Positions 27,188 through 35,948 of a stretch of DNA of 64,000 nucleotides are shown one piece after another. The stretch is from contig NZ_CP121666.1 in the NCBI RefSeq assembly GCF_029714325.1, positions 6,603,001 through 6,667,000 of the forward strand, in the 5' to 3' direction. Under the pieces are notes generated by a model. That model was not told where the DNA came from. It made no database searches and saw only the letters and a list, made by a program, of their open reading frames with translations. Position 1 is the stretch's first letter; each line of letters begins with the position of its first letter. The position numbers were made by a program, and so were the translations under genes. Source of the DNA: Bradyrhizobium sp. CB1717 (GTDB taxonomy: Bacteria; Pseudomonadota; Alphaproteobacteria; Rhizobiales; Xanthobacteraceae).

Positions 27188-30061
27188 ATGTCTCTGATCG
27201 AAGAAATCGACTACGGCACGCCGCGCTCCAAATCGACGACGATGGTGACGCTGACCATCGACGGCAACCAGGTCACCGTGCCCGAGGGCACCTCGATCAT
27301 GCGCGCCGCGATGGACGCCGGCCACCAGATCCCGAAGCTGTGCGCGACCGACATGGTCGATGCGTTCGGCTCCTGCCGTCTCTGCCTCGTCGAGATCGAG
27401 GGCCGCGCCGGCACGCCGGCCTCCTGCACCACGCCTGTGATGAACGGCCTCGTCGTGCACACCCAGACCGAGCGGCTGAAGAAGCTGCGCAAGGGCGTGA
27501 TGGAGCTCTACATCTCCGACCATCCGCTCGACTGCCTCACCTGCGGCGCCAATGGCGATTGTGAATTGCAGGACATGGCCGGCGCGGTCGGCCTGCGCGA
27601 CGTGCGCTACGGCTATGAGGGCGAGAACCACGTCTTCGCCAAGACCCACGGCTGCGACAACGACCACTGGATGCCGAAGGACGAGTCCAACCCGTACTTC
27701 ACCTACGATCCCTCCAAGTGCATCGTCTGCTCGCGCTGCGTCCGCGCCTGCGAGGAGGTGCAGGGCACCTTCGCGCTGACCATCTCCGGCCGCGGCTTCG
27801 ACAGCCGGGTCTCGCCGGGCATGAGCGAAAGCTTCCTCGGCTCCGAATGCGTCTCCTGCGGCGCCTGCGTGCAGGCCTGCCCGACCGCGACGCTGACGGA
27901 AAAATCCGTGATCGAGATCGGCCAGCCCGAGCACTCGGTGGTCACCACCTGCGCCTATTGCGGCGTCGGCTGCGCCTTCAAGGCCGAGATGCGCGGCGAG
28001 GAAGTCGTGCGCATGGTGCCCTACAAGGACGGCAAGGCCAATCGCGGCCATTCCTGCGTCAAGGGCCGCTTCGCCTGGGGCTACACCAATCACAAGGAAC
28101 GCATCCTTAAACCCATGATCCGCGACCGGATCGAGGATCCCTGGAAGGAAGTCTCCTGGGACGAGGCGTTCTCGTTTGCCGCCGCCAAGATGCGCGGCAT
28201 CCAGAAGAAGTACGGCCGCGACGCCATCGGCGGCATCACCTCGTCCCGCTGCACCAATGAAGAGACCTATCTGGTGCAGAAGCTGATCCGCGCCGGCTTC
28301 GGCAACAACAATGTCGACACCTGCGCCCGCGTCTGCCATTCGCCGACCGGCTATGGCCTCGCCACCACCTTCGGCACCTCTGCCGGCACGCAGGATTTCG
28401 ATTCGGTCGAGGACACCGACGTCGTCGTCGTGATCGGCGCCAACCCGGCGTCCGCCCACCCGGTGTTCGCCTCGCGCCTGAAGAAGCGGCTGCGCCAGGG
28501 TGCCAAGCTGATCGTGATCGATCCGCGCCGCACCGAGATGGTGGAATCTCCGCATGTGAAGGCGCTGCACCTGCCGCTGATGCCCGGCACCAACGTCGCG
28601 GTCATGACCGCGCTGGCGCATGTCATCGTCACCGAGGGTCTCGTCAACGAAGCCTTCGTGCGCGAGCGCTGCGACTGGAGCGAGTTCGAGGAATGGGCCG
28701 CCTTCGTCGCCCAGCCGAGCAACAGCCCGGAAGCCACCGCCATCCTCACCGGCGTCGATCCGAAGGATCTGCGCGAAGCAGCCCGCACTTACGCCACCGG
28801 CGGCAACGGCGCGATCTATTACGGTCTCGGCGTCACCGAGCACAGCCAGGGCTCGACCACCGTGATCGCGATCGCGAACCTTGCGATGGTAACAGGCAAT
28901 ATCGGCCGCCCCGGCGTCGGCGTGAACCCGCTGCGCGGCCAGAACAACGTGCAGGGCTCCTGCGACATGGGTTCGTTCCCGCACGAGCTGCCCGGCTACC
29001 GCCACATCTCCGGCGATGCCGTCCGCGACCAGTTCGAGGCGCTCTGGAACGTCAAGCTCAACCCGGAACCGGGCCTGCGCATTCCCAACATGTTCGACGC
29101 CGCGGTCGAAGGCACGTTCATGGGCATCTACGTGCAGGGCGAGGACATCCTGCAGTCCGATCCCAACACCAGCCACGTCGTGGCGGCGCTGTCGGCGATG
29201 GAATGCGTCATCGTCCACGACCTGTTCCTGAACGAGACCGCCAACTACGCCCACGTCTTCCTGCCCGGCTCGAGCTTCCTCGAGAAGGACGGCACCTTCA
29301 CCAACGCCGAGCGCCGCATCCAGCGCGTGCGCAAGGTGATGACGCCGAAGAACGGCCTCGCCGACTGGGAGGTCACCATCGGTCTTGCCAAGGCCATGGG
29401 CTTCGAGATGAACTACAGCCACCCCTCGGAGATCATGGACGAGATCGCGGCGCTGACCCCGACCTTCGCCGGCGTCTCCTACGCCAGGCTGGACGAGCTC
29501 GGCTCGGTGCAGTGGCCCTGCAACGAGAAGGCGCCCGAGGGCACGCCGGTGATGCATATCGACGGCTTCGTCCGCGGTAAGGGCAAGTTCGTCGTGACCG
29601 AATATGTCGCGACCGATGAGCGCACCGGCCCGCGCTATCCCCTGCTGCTCACCACGGGCCGCATCCTCAGCCAGTACAATGTCGGCGCGCAGACGCGGCG
29701 CACCGACAACGTGGTCTGGCATGCCGAGGATCGCCTCGAGATCCATCCGCACGATGCCGAGCAGCGCGGCGTGCGCGACGGCGACTGGGTGCGGCTGAAG
29801 AGCCGTGCCGGCGAGACCACGCTGCGCGCGGAGATCACCGACCGCGTCGCGCCCGGCGTCGTCTACACCACCTTCCACCACCCGGACACGCAGGCCAACG
29901 TCATCACCACCGAATATTCGGACTGGGCGACCAACTGTCCCGAATACAAGGTGACGGCGGTGCAGGTCTCGCCCTCGAACGGCCCGTCCGACTGGCAGAA
30001 GGCCTATGACGCGCAGGCGCGGCAATCCCGCCGCATCGTCCCCGCCGAAGCCGCGGAGTAA
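27188..30061 (+). CDS. fdsA: formate dehydrogenase alpha (Mo/W catalytic) subunit
   Basis: Encodes 957 aa. The order is: N-terminal [2Fe-2S] domain (about 18-95; GSCRLCLVEI), a His-Cys [4Fe-4S] motif (HPLDCLTCGANGDCEL), two ferredoxin [4Fe-4S] clusters (CIVCSRCVRACEE and CVSCGACVQACPT), and a further cluster before the molybdopterin domain (CAYCGVGC...SCVKGRF). The bis-MGD catalytic domain contains DTCARVCHSPT, in which the second Cys is the expected metal ligand and the following His is catalytic. Oxidises formate to CO2. The operon also encodes its sulfur-transfer factor FdhD and small subunit FdsD. Confidence 0.97.
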   Translation: MSLIEEIDYGTPRSKSTTMVTLTIDGNQVTVPEGTSIMRAAMDAGHQIPKLCATDMVDAFGSCRLCLVEIEGRAGTPASCTTPVMNGLVVHTQTERLKKLRKGVMELYISDHPLDCLTCGANGDCELQDMAGAVGLRDVRYGYEGENHVFAKTHGCDNDHWMPKDESNPYFTYDPSKCIVCSRCVRACEEVQGTFALTISGRGFDSRVSPGMSESFLGSECVSCGACVQACPTATLTEKSVIEIGQPEHSVVTTCAYCGVGCAFKAEMRGEEVVRMVPYKDGKANRGHSCVKGRFAWGYTNHKERILKPMIRDRIEDPWKEVSWDEAFSFAAAKMRGIQKKYGRDAIGGITSSRCTNEETYLVQKLIRAGFGNNNVDTCARVCHSPTGYGLATTFGTSAGTQDFDSVEDTDVVVVIGANPASAHPVFASRLKKRLRQGAKLIVIDPRRTEMVESPHVKALHLPLMPGTNVAVMTALAHVIVTEGLVNEAFVRERCDWSEFEEWAAFVAQPSNSPEATAILTGVDPKDLREAARTYATGGNGAIYYGLGVTEHSQGSTTVIAIANLAMVTGNIGRPGVGVNPLRGQNNVQGSCDMGSFPHELPGYRHISGDAVRDQFEALWNVKLNPEPGLRIPNMFDAAVEGTFMGIYVQGEDILQSDPNTSHVVAALSAMECVIVHDLFLNETANYAHVFLPGSSFLEKDGTFTNAERRIQRVRKVMTPKNGLADWEVTIGLAKAMGFEMNYSHPSEIMDEIAALTPTFAGVSYARLDELGSVQWPCNEKAPEGTPVMHIDGFVRGKGKFVVTEYVATDERTGPRYPLLLTTGRILSQYNVGAQTRRTDNVVWHAEDRLEIHPHDAEQRGVRDGDWVRLKSRAGETTLRAEITDRVAPGVVYTTFHHPDTQANVITTEYSDWATNCPEYKVTAVQVSPSNGPSDWQKAYDAQARQSRRIVPAEAAE

Positions 30062-30065
30062 CGGC

Positions 30066-30893
30066 ATGCACGTGCCCGTCCAGGCCATCGACCGCGAGAT
30101 ATGGCGCGACGGTGTCGCGTCCGAAGGCACACGGCTGATCCCCGAGGAGACGCCGTTGGCGCTGACCTATAATGGCGGCACCTATGCCGTCATGATGGGG
30201 ACGCCGCAGAACCTCGAGGATTTCGCCGTCGGCTTCAGCCTGGACGAAGGCATCATCAAGTCGGTCGACGACATCAAGTCGCTCGAGGTGGTTCGCCTCG
30301 ACGACGGCATCGAGCTCAGGATGTGGCTGGCAGCGGAAGATGCGGCACTCATCAGCGAGCGCCGCCGCCACGTCGCAGGTCCCACCGGCTGCGGCATCTG
30401 CGGCATCGAGTCCATTGCCGAGGCGGTGCGACCCGCGGCGGTCGTGCCGCAGGGGCAGACCTTCACGCCGGAAGAAATCATGGCGGCGATGCAGGCGATC
30501 GCACCGCTGCAATCGATCAATCTACAGACCCGCGCCGTTCACGCCGCTGCGTTCTGGTCTCCTAGCGGCAACATCGTCGCCCTGCGCGAGGACGTCGGCC
30601 GCCACAATGCGCTGGACAAGCTCGCCGGCGCACTGGCGCGCAGCCGTACCGATGCAAGTGGCGGCATGGTGCTGCTGACCAGCCGGGTCTCGGTCGAGAT
30701 GGTGCAGAAGACCGCCGCGATCGGCGCGCCAGTGATGGTCGCCGTCTCCGCGCCGACCGCGCTTGCGGTGCGCACCGCGGAAGCCGCGGGCATCACCCTG
30801 ATCGCCATTGCCCGCCAGGACGGGTTCGAAGTGTTCTCGCATGGTGGCCGGATTGTCGCCCGCCATGCCACGGAGGTTGCCGATGTCGCCTGA
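30066..30893 (+). CDS. fdhD: formate dehydrogenase accessory sulfurtransferase FdhD (FdsC)
   Basis: Encodes 275 aa from the ATG at 30066 behind GCGGAG. The family Cys pair is in GPTGCGICGIESIAEA near residue 115. The conserved REDVGRHNALDKLAGAL and LLTSRVSVEMVQKTA motifs are present. FdhD transfers sulfur to the molybdenum cofactor, which is required for FdsA activity; in soluble FDH operons it is called FdsC. It overlaps fdsD by 11 bp. Confidence 0.95.
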   Translation: MHVPVQAIDREIWRDGVASEGTRLIPEETPLALTYNGGTYAVMMGTPQNLEDFAVGFSLDEGIIKSVDDIKSLEVVRLDDGIELRMWLAAEDAALISERRRHVAGPTGCGICGIESIAEAVRPAAVVPQGQTFTPEEIMAAMQAIAPLQSINLQTRAVHAAAFWSPSGNIVALREDVGRHNALDKLAGALARSRTDASGGMVLLTSRVSVEMVQKTAAIGAPVMVAVSAPTALAVRTAEAAGITLIAIARQDGFEVFSHGGRIVARHATEVADVA

Positions 30894-31116
30894 CCGCCTG
30901 ATCTACATGGCCAACCAGATCGGCAAGTTCTTCAGGAGCCAGGGCCATGACAAGGCCGTGCCGGGGATCGCCGAGCACATCAAGAAGTTCTGGGATCCCC
31001 GGATGAAGCGCGCTATCTTCGCCCATCTCGATGCCGGCGGCGCGGGCCTCGAGCCTGACGTGCGTGAGGCCCTCACCGCGCTGAAGCTGGCGACGCCCCT
31101 TCCAGCAGCGCCCTGA
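30883..31116 (+). CDS. fdsD: formate dehydrogenase delta subunit
   Basis: Encodes 77 aa: LIYMANQIGKFFRSQGHDKA and HIKKFWDPRMKRAIFAHLD are diagnostic of the small FdsD subunit, which binds near FdsA and FdhD and is needed for an active enzyme. The start follows GGAGG inside the end of fdhD. The 3' end overlaps the convergent glnE by 44 bp. Confidence 0.92.
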   Translation: MSPDRLIYMANQIGKFFRSQGHDKAVPGIAEHIKKFWDPRMKRAIFAHLDAGGAGLEPDVREALTALKLATPLPAAP

Positions 31117-34060
31117 ACACGCGCCGCACCTCGCTCTGCGTTTCCTTCACCCGCGCCTCCAGCGACGAGAAGTCCGGCGCATCGCCGGCGCGCGCCATGA
31201 CGCGCTGCAGATCGGTGCCGGCGGTTTCCGGCTTGAAGCGGTCGCTGACGCACAGGCGCAGGATTTGCGTCAGATCGTGATAGAGCCGTGCCGCGGCACG
31301 CAGGATCTCGGTCTCCGATTGTGCGAGCACGCCGAGCCTACAGGCATTATCCAGCACCTGCAGAGTGCTGACGTCGAGGATCTCGGGCTTGTCGTGGGCA
31401 TGCACGAGCTGGAGATATTGCGCGATGAAGTCGATGTCGATCATGCCGCCGGCGGCATATTTGAGATCCCAATAATCGGTCTCGCCCTTCTCCTGGCCGA
31501 TGGCGCTGCGCATATCGGCGACGTCATTGGCGATGACCGCGCGATCGCGGCGGCGGGTCAGGACATCGCGGATGACGCGCTCGATGCGTTCCCGGAATGC
31601 AGGCGAAGCCGACACCACGCGCGCGCGCGTCAGCGCCATGTGCTCCCAGGTCCAGGCCTCGTTGGCCTGGTAGTCCGCGAAGGAGGCGAGGCTCGAGGCC
31701 ACCGGGCCGGCGCGCCCTGAGGGACGGAGCCGCATGTCGATCTCGTAGAGCACGCCGTAATTGGTGCGGGTCGTGAAGGCGCTGATCAGGCGCTGGGTGA
31801 AGCGGGCGAAATAATGCGCGCCCTGTAACGACTTCGTCCCATCCGAGTCCGGGTTCTCGGCGTCGAAATCGTAGAGCAGGATCAGGTCGAGATCGGACGA
31901 TGCCGTCATCTCGCGGCTGCCGAGGCGGCCCATCGCGATGATCGCGGTCTCCTGGCCGTTGATCCGGCCGTGCTGCGCGGCAAAGCGGTCGGCGACCAGG
32001 CCATGCACGGTGTGAACGATTCCCTCGGCGACATCGGCAAAGGCGGTGCTCGCCTGCTGCGCCGAGACGGTGCCGGACAGGATGCGCGTGCCGATCAGGA
32101 ACAGGCTCTCCTGCCCGAACAGACGCAGGCGATCGAGGAACTCCTCGTAGGAGGCGGCGTCCTGCACGGTCGTCGCGAGCCGCCCCGACAGTTCCTGCCT
32201 GTCCGGCATCGCGCCGAAGAAGCGCGGATCGATCAGGCCGTCCATGAGCTGCGGCTGCCGCGCCAGCATCTCGCCGAGCCGCGGCGCAGCTCCCAGCACC
32301 AGCGCCACCAGCGCGACGAGATCGCGGTTCTGGCCGAGCAGCGTGATCAGCCGGCCGCCACGCTGCAGCGCCCCGAGGAACTGATCGAACGCCACGACCG
32401 CGCGGTCCGGCTCCTCGCCATGTGCGAGACCGTCGATCAGGGCCGGCACGAACTCGATGAAGGCGCTGCGCGTCGCCTCATTGCGGAACACACGATAGTC
32501 GCCGGTGATCCAGTCCCGCACGGTTTGCGCGACGGCAGCGGGCTTCTTGAAGCCGAGCGTCGCCAGGTGGTGGAGCAGGCGCGGGTCGTCGGGACCTGCA
32601 CTGTAGTCCAGAGCCGGCAGACCTGCCGTGCCGGTCGGATCATCGCCCTCGAACAGCTTTTCGTAGTGGCCCTGGACGATCTCGAGCTGCTGCAGCAGGT
32701 CGCGCGCGAAGGCTTCGCGATCGGGATAGCCGAAGAAGCGGGCAAAACGCTCGACCGCCTCCTTGTCGTCGGGCAGCGCATGGGTCTGCTCGTCCGCGAT
32801 CATCTGGAGGCGGTGCTCGACCCGGCGCAGGAATTCGTATGCGGTGGTGAGTTCGTCGCGCGCAGCGAAGGTGATCCAATTGCTGGTGGCGAGCACGTCG
32901 AGCGCGCTAAGCGTCGGCCGCACCCGTAATTCCGGATGGCGGCCGCCGGCGATCAGCTGCTGGGTCTGCGCGAAGAACTCGATCTCACGAATGCCGCCGC
33001 GGCCGACCTTGACGTTGTGGCCCTCGACCGCGACCTCGCTCTGGCCGCGATAGGTCTGCATCTGCCGCTTCATGTCGTGGACATCGGCAAGCGCGGCAAA
33101 ATCGAGGTGCTTGCGCCAGACGAAGGGTGCGATCTCGGCGAGCAGCGCCTCGCCTGCCCTGGCATCGCCGGCACAGGCGCGCGCCTTGATCATCGCGGCG
33201 CGCTCCCAGGTGCGCCCTTCCCGCTCGTAATAATGCAGCGCGGCGTCTCGCGAGATTGCCACCTGCGTCGAGGATGGATCAGGACGCAGCCGCAGATCGA
33301 CGCGGAAGACGTAGCCGTCATAAGTGCGCTGCTGCAGGATGCGCGCCATGCCCTGCGTCACCCGGACAAAGAACGGCTGCGGCTCGATATCGGGCGCGAG
33401 CGTCGTCGCATCGGGATCGAAGAACACGATGAGATCGATGTCGCTGGAATAGTTCAGCTCGCCTGCCCCCATCTTGCCCATCGCGAGCACGATCAGGCCG
33501 CAGCCCTCTTCCGGTGCCTCCGGATTGGGCGGCACGATCTTTCCGCGTGCGGCTTCCTGCCGCAGCTGATACTGCAGCGCCGCCTGCACCGAGGAGACTG
33601 CGACGTCGGTGAGCGCCGCCGTCACTTGCATCACCGGCCAGACCCCGCCGATGTCGCACAGCGCGGTCAGCAGCGCGGCCTCGGCCTTCATGCGGCGAAG
33701 CAGTCGCATCACCTCGGCATCGTCGGGTGCCGCGAACACCGCGCCCCTTGTCTCAGCGATCAGTGCGGCGAGATGCGTATCCGGATCGCATTCGAGCAGC
33801 CGGATCAGGCGCAGCGCATCGGCGCGCACCAGATCGAACAGATAGGGCGAGAATTCCGCGATGCCGACCAAGATATTCCGGGCGAAGGGATGAACCAGCA
33901 ACGCTCCGAGACGGGCCGATTGTGCCGGCTCGAGCTCGGCCAGCCAGTTTTCAAGTCGGCGTTCGTCGGTTGTGGAAGCGACAATATGGGGAGCCTCCGC
34001 GAAGCGTGCGGCCAGACTCTCACCATGCTTGTCCGCGTTTCCCGGCGCGGAGTGGTTCAT
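31073..34060 (-). CDS. glnE: bifunctional glutamine synthetase adenylyltransferase/adenylyl-removing enzyme
   Basis: Encodes 995 aa, full length for GlnE. Two nucleotidyltransferase domains are visible. The N-terminal AR domain has AMGKMGAGELNYSSDIDLIV (about residue 193) and the C-terminal AT domain has AMGRLGSREMTASSDLDLIL (about residue 715); both carry the G.(S)-D-D signature. The enzyme attaches AMP to, or removes it from, glutamine synthetase in response to PII. It starts with 4-bp overlap on the preceding kinase gene, so the two are translationally coupled, and its 3' end overlaps fdsD. Confidence 0.96.
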   Translation of the reverse strand: MNHSAPGNADKHGESLAARFAEAPHIVASTTDERRLENWLAELEPAQSARLGALLVHPFARNILVGIAEFSPYLFDLVRADALRLIRLLECDPDTHLAALIAETRGAVFAAPDDAEVMRLLRRMKAEAALLTALCDIGGVWPVMQVTAALTDVAVSSVQAALQYQLRQEAARGKIVPPNPEAPEEGCGLIVLAMGKMGAGELNYSSDIDLIVFFDPDATTLAPDIEPQPFFVRVTQGMARILQQRTYDGYVFRVDLRLRPDPSSTQVAISRDAALHYYEREGRTWERAAMIKARACAGDARAGEALLAEIAPFVWRKHLDFAALADVHDMKRQMQTYRGQSEVAVEGHNVKVGRGGIREIEFFAQTQQLIAGGRHPELRVRPTLSALDVLATSNWITFAARDELTTAYEFLRRVEHRLQMIADEQTHALPDDKEAVERFARFFGYPDREAFARDLLQQLEIVQGHYEKLFEGDDPTGTAGLPALDYSAGPDDPRLLHHLATLGFKKPAAVAQTVRDWITGDYRVFRNEATRSAFIEFVPALIDGLAHGEEPDRAVVAFDQFLGALQRGGRLITLLGQNRDLVALVALVLGAAPRLGEMLARQPQLMDGLIDPRFFGAMPDRQELSGRLATTVQDAASYEEFLDRLRLFGQESLFLIGTRILSGTVSAQQASTAFADVAEGIVHTVHGLVADRFAAQHGRINGQETAIIAMGRLGSREMTASSDLDLILLYDFDAENPDSDGTKSLQGAHYFARFTQRLISAFTTRTNYGVLYEIDMRLRPSGRAGPVASSLASFADYQANEAWTWEHMALTRARVVSASPAFRERIERVIRDVLTRRRDRAVIANDVADMRSAIGQEKGETDYWDLKYAAGGMIDIDFIAQYLQLVHAHDKPEILDVSTLQVLDNACRLGVLAQSETEILRAAARLYHDLTQILRLCVSDRFKPETAGTDLQRVMARAGDAPDFSSLEARVKETQSEVRRVFRALLEGASPASAR

Positions 34061-35517
34061 GCCACCTTCTGTGGCACATCCGGTATTGGCGGAGCAACCC
34101 TGTCGCCCGCACCCGTGCGCGCCGGCAGCACCAGCGTGGCGACGAGGCCCGGATGCGCATCGCCCAGCCGCAATTCTCCGCCATGCAGCGTCGCAACGGC
34201 GGAAGCGAGGCTGAGGCCGAGGCCGGAGCCCGGCAGCGTGCGGCTCGCCTCGAGCCGGACGAATCGTTCGACGGCATGCTTGCGGTCGGCTTCGGGAATG
34301 CCGGGGCCACGATCGGTGACGCTGAGCAGCACCTGGTCACCCTCGCGCTTCGCCTCGATCATGATCTGCCGGCTGTCCATGCTGACCACGGTTCCGCCGG
34401 CCTGCGCGACCGGCTTGCCGTATTTGATGGCATTCTCGACCAGATTGGCGAGCGCCTGGCTGATCAGTTCGCGATTGCCGTGAACCGGCGTCGGATCGGC
34501 CTTCACCTTCAAGGTCATGCCGTCGTCCTCGGCGAGCGGCTCGTAGAGCTCGTGGATGCCGCCCGCGACCTCGGCGGCATCGAAATCATCCATGTTGCCG
34601 CGCGCCTGTCCGGACTCGGCCCGCGCGATCATCAGCAATGCGTTGAAGGTGCGGATCAGCCCGTCGGATTCCTCGATGGTCCGCTCCAGCGCCGCACGGT
34701 AATCGGCCTCGCAACCCGATTTCGCCAGCGCCTCCTCGGCGCGGTTGCGCAGGCGCGTCAGCGGCGTCTTGAGATCGTGGGCGATGTTGTCGGAGACTTC
34801 CTTCAGCCCCGCCATCAAGGCCTCGATCCGCTCCAGCATGGCGTTGAGGTTTTCCGCGAGGCGATCGAGCTCGTCGCCGCTGCGCCCCACTGGCAGGCGC
34901 CCGCTGAGATCGCCGGTCATGATGCGCTGCGCGGTGCCGGTCATCGCGTCGATGCGCCTCAGCACCCTGCGCGCCACGAAGATGCCGCCGCCGAGGCCGA
35001 GCACGACGACGATCAGGACCGACCATTGCGCCGCCTTCGCGACGATGCCGAACAGGCGCCGCCGCTCGGCGAGGTCGCGGCCGATCAGCAGCCGGAAGCC
35101 GTTTTCGAGTTCGGTGACGCGCACCAATGCGCGATGATCGCGGTCATCTGCGTCCTCGATGCGCCGGTAGGCGGTCTCGGACCAGCCGCGCGTCGCCATC
35201 ACGCCGGGTGCGAGCGAGCCGACATTGCCGGCAACCGCCTGCCCGGTCGGTGTGGTCACGAGGTAGAGGTTGGCGCCCGGCCGGAGCGCGCGGTACTCGA
35301 TCGTTCGCACCAGGCCGACCAAGCCGCGGCGATCATAGATCGCGTTGATCTCCGAGGTCTCGGAATTCACCGTCTGCGTGATTTCCTCGGTGATCAGCCG
35401 CCGCGTGTTCCAGGCGAAATAGCCGAGCAGCGAGGCCGCGAACATCGCGAACAGCAGCAGATAGACCAGCGTCAGCCGGAAGGCCGTGGTGCGGACGAGT
35501 TTACCGAATGCCGTCAC
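34057..35517 (-). CDS. two-component sensor histidine kinase (partner of the regulator at 37389)
   Basis: Encodes 486 aa starting at GTG 35517. Two transmembrane helices (about 13-33 and 163-182) flank a periplasmic domain. A HAMP domain (about 184-236) precedes the HisKA box SDNIAHDLKTPLTRLRNRAE (H247). The HATPase motifs NLVENAIKYGK, DRGPGIPE and GSGLGLSLASAV follow. The start codon lies within a 23-bp direct repeat whose other copy ends the response regulator gene at 37390. Without the insert, regulator stop and kinase start would overlap, so this was one operon. An in-frame TGA lies two codons before the GTG. It now has no obvious ribosome binding site, so its expression may have changed. 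Confidence 0.9.
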   Translation of the reverse strand: MTAFGKLVRTTAFRLTLVYLLLFAMFAASLLGYFAWNTRRLITEEITQTVNSETSEINAIYDRRGLVGLVRTIEYRALRPGANLYLVTTPTGQAVAGNVGSLAPGVMATRGWSETAYRRIEDADDRDHRALVRVTELENGFRLLIGRDLAERRRLFGIVAKAAQWSVLIVVVLGLGGGIFVARRVLRRIDAMTGTAQRIMTGDLSGRLPVGRSGDELDRLAENLNAMLERIEALMAGLKEVSDNIAHDLKTPLTRLRNRAEEALAKSGCEADYRAALERTIEESDGLIRTFNALLMIARAESGQARGNMDDFDAAEVAGGIHELYEPLAEDDGMTLKVKADPTPVHGNRELISQALANLVENAIKYGKPVAQAGGTVVSMDSRQIMIEAKREGDQVLLSVTDRGPGIPEADRKHAVERFVRLEASRTLPGSGLGLSLASAVATLHGGELRLGDAHPGLVATLVLPARTGAGDRVAPPIPDVPQKVA

Positions 35518-35524
35518 GGATCAT
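35502..35524. repeat. 23-bp direct repeat, left copy
   Basis: TACCGAATGCCGTCACGGAT plus CAT is identical to 37390-37412 and in the same orientation. On the minus strand it encodes the last residues of the response regulator (MIRDGIR) and, in another frame, the first codons of the kinase. Confidence 0.95.
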
Positions 35525-35948
35525 TTACGGCACTGGCAGAACGGTAAATTCAAAACCATTTTCCTTGCCGTCCTCTCAGGGGGTGGTCCTTTTGGCAAGC
35601 GGCCACAATGCCTTATCGAGCTATCGCGGACCGCACCGTCTCGCCATGATAAAGGCAGAAGGGGCCCCTCTCTACTTAATTCTGTGCAATCTCGCGGGCT
35701 GCCTGGGGTCTGCTTCCGGAGCTGGAGCAGACCTTCGGACGGCGGATTGCTTGATCTCCGTTTTTCACCCTTCGCGGGCGTCCATTGATGTAGATCAACC
35801 AGACCGCGGCGCTTCGCTTCTTGGCTGGCTCGTCCACTGTCCATTCTCCGCCCTTAAGGGAAATGGGGAAAATATTCCGCAGCAGGAAAGCAATATGACA
35901 TCCACGGGATCATTGCTCGCCACTGCAGGGATAACGAGGAGGAAGATC
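35518..35948. other. leader region of the inserted segment
   Basis: These 431 bp between the kinase and the DUF1254 gene have no convincing gene. They hold the left edge of the insert and a FixK/FNR-type site at 35785-35798. An ATG at 35895 in frame with the DUF1254 gene is a possible but less likely start. Confidence 0.6.
35785..35798. promoter_or_regulatory. perfect FixK/FNR-type box
   Basis: TTGATGTAGATCAA matches the FNR/FixK consensus TTGAT-N4-ATCAA at every defined base. It lies 151 bp upstream of the DUF1254 start. In Bradyrhizobium such boxes bind FixK2 and activate genes under low oxygen. Placed about 41 bp before a transcript start, it would put the start near 35833. Confidence 0.7.

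Noticed and set aside
27110..30130. 1006-aa open frame antisense to fdsA
   Set aside because: Same cause. FdsA is complete with all cluster ligands on the plus strand.
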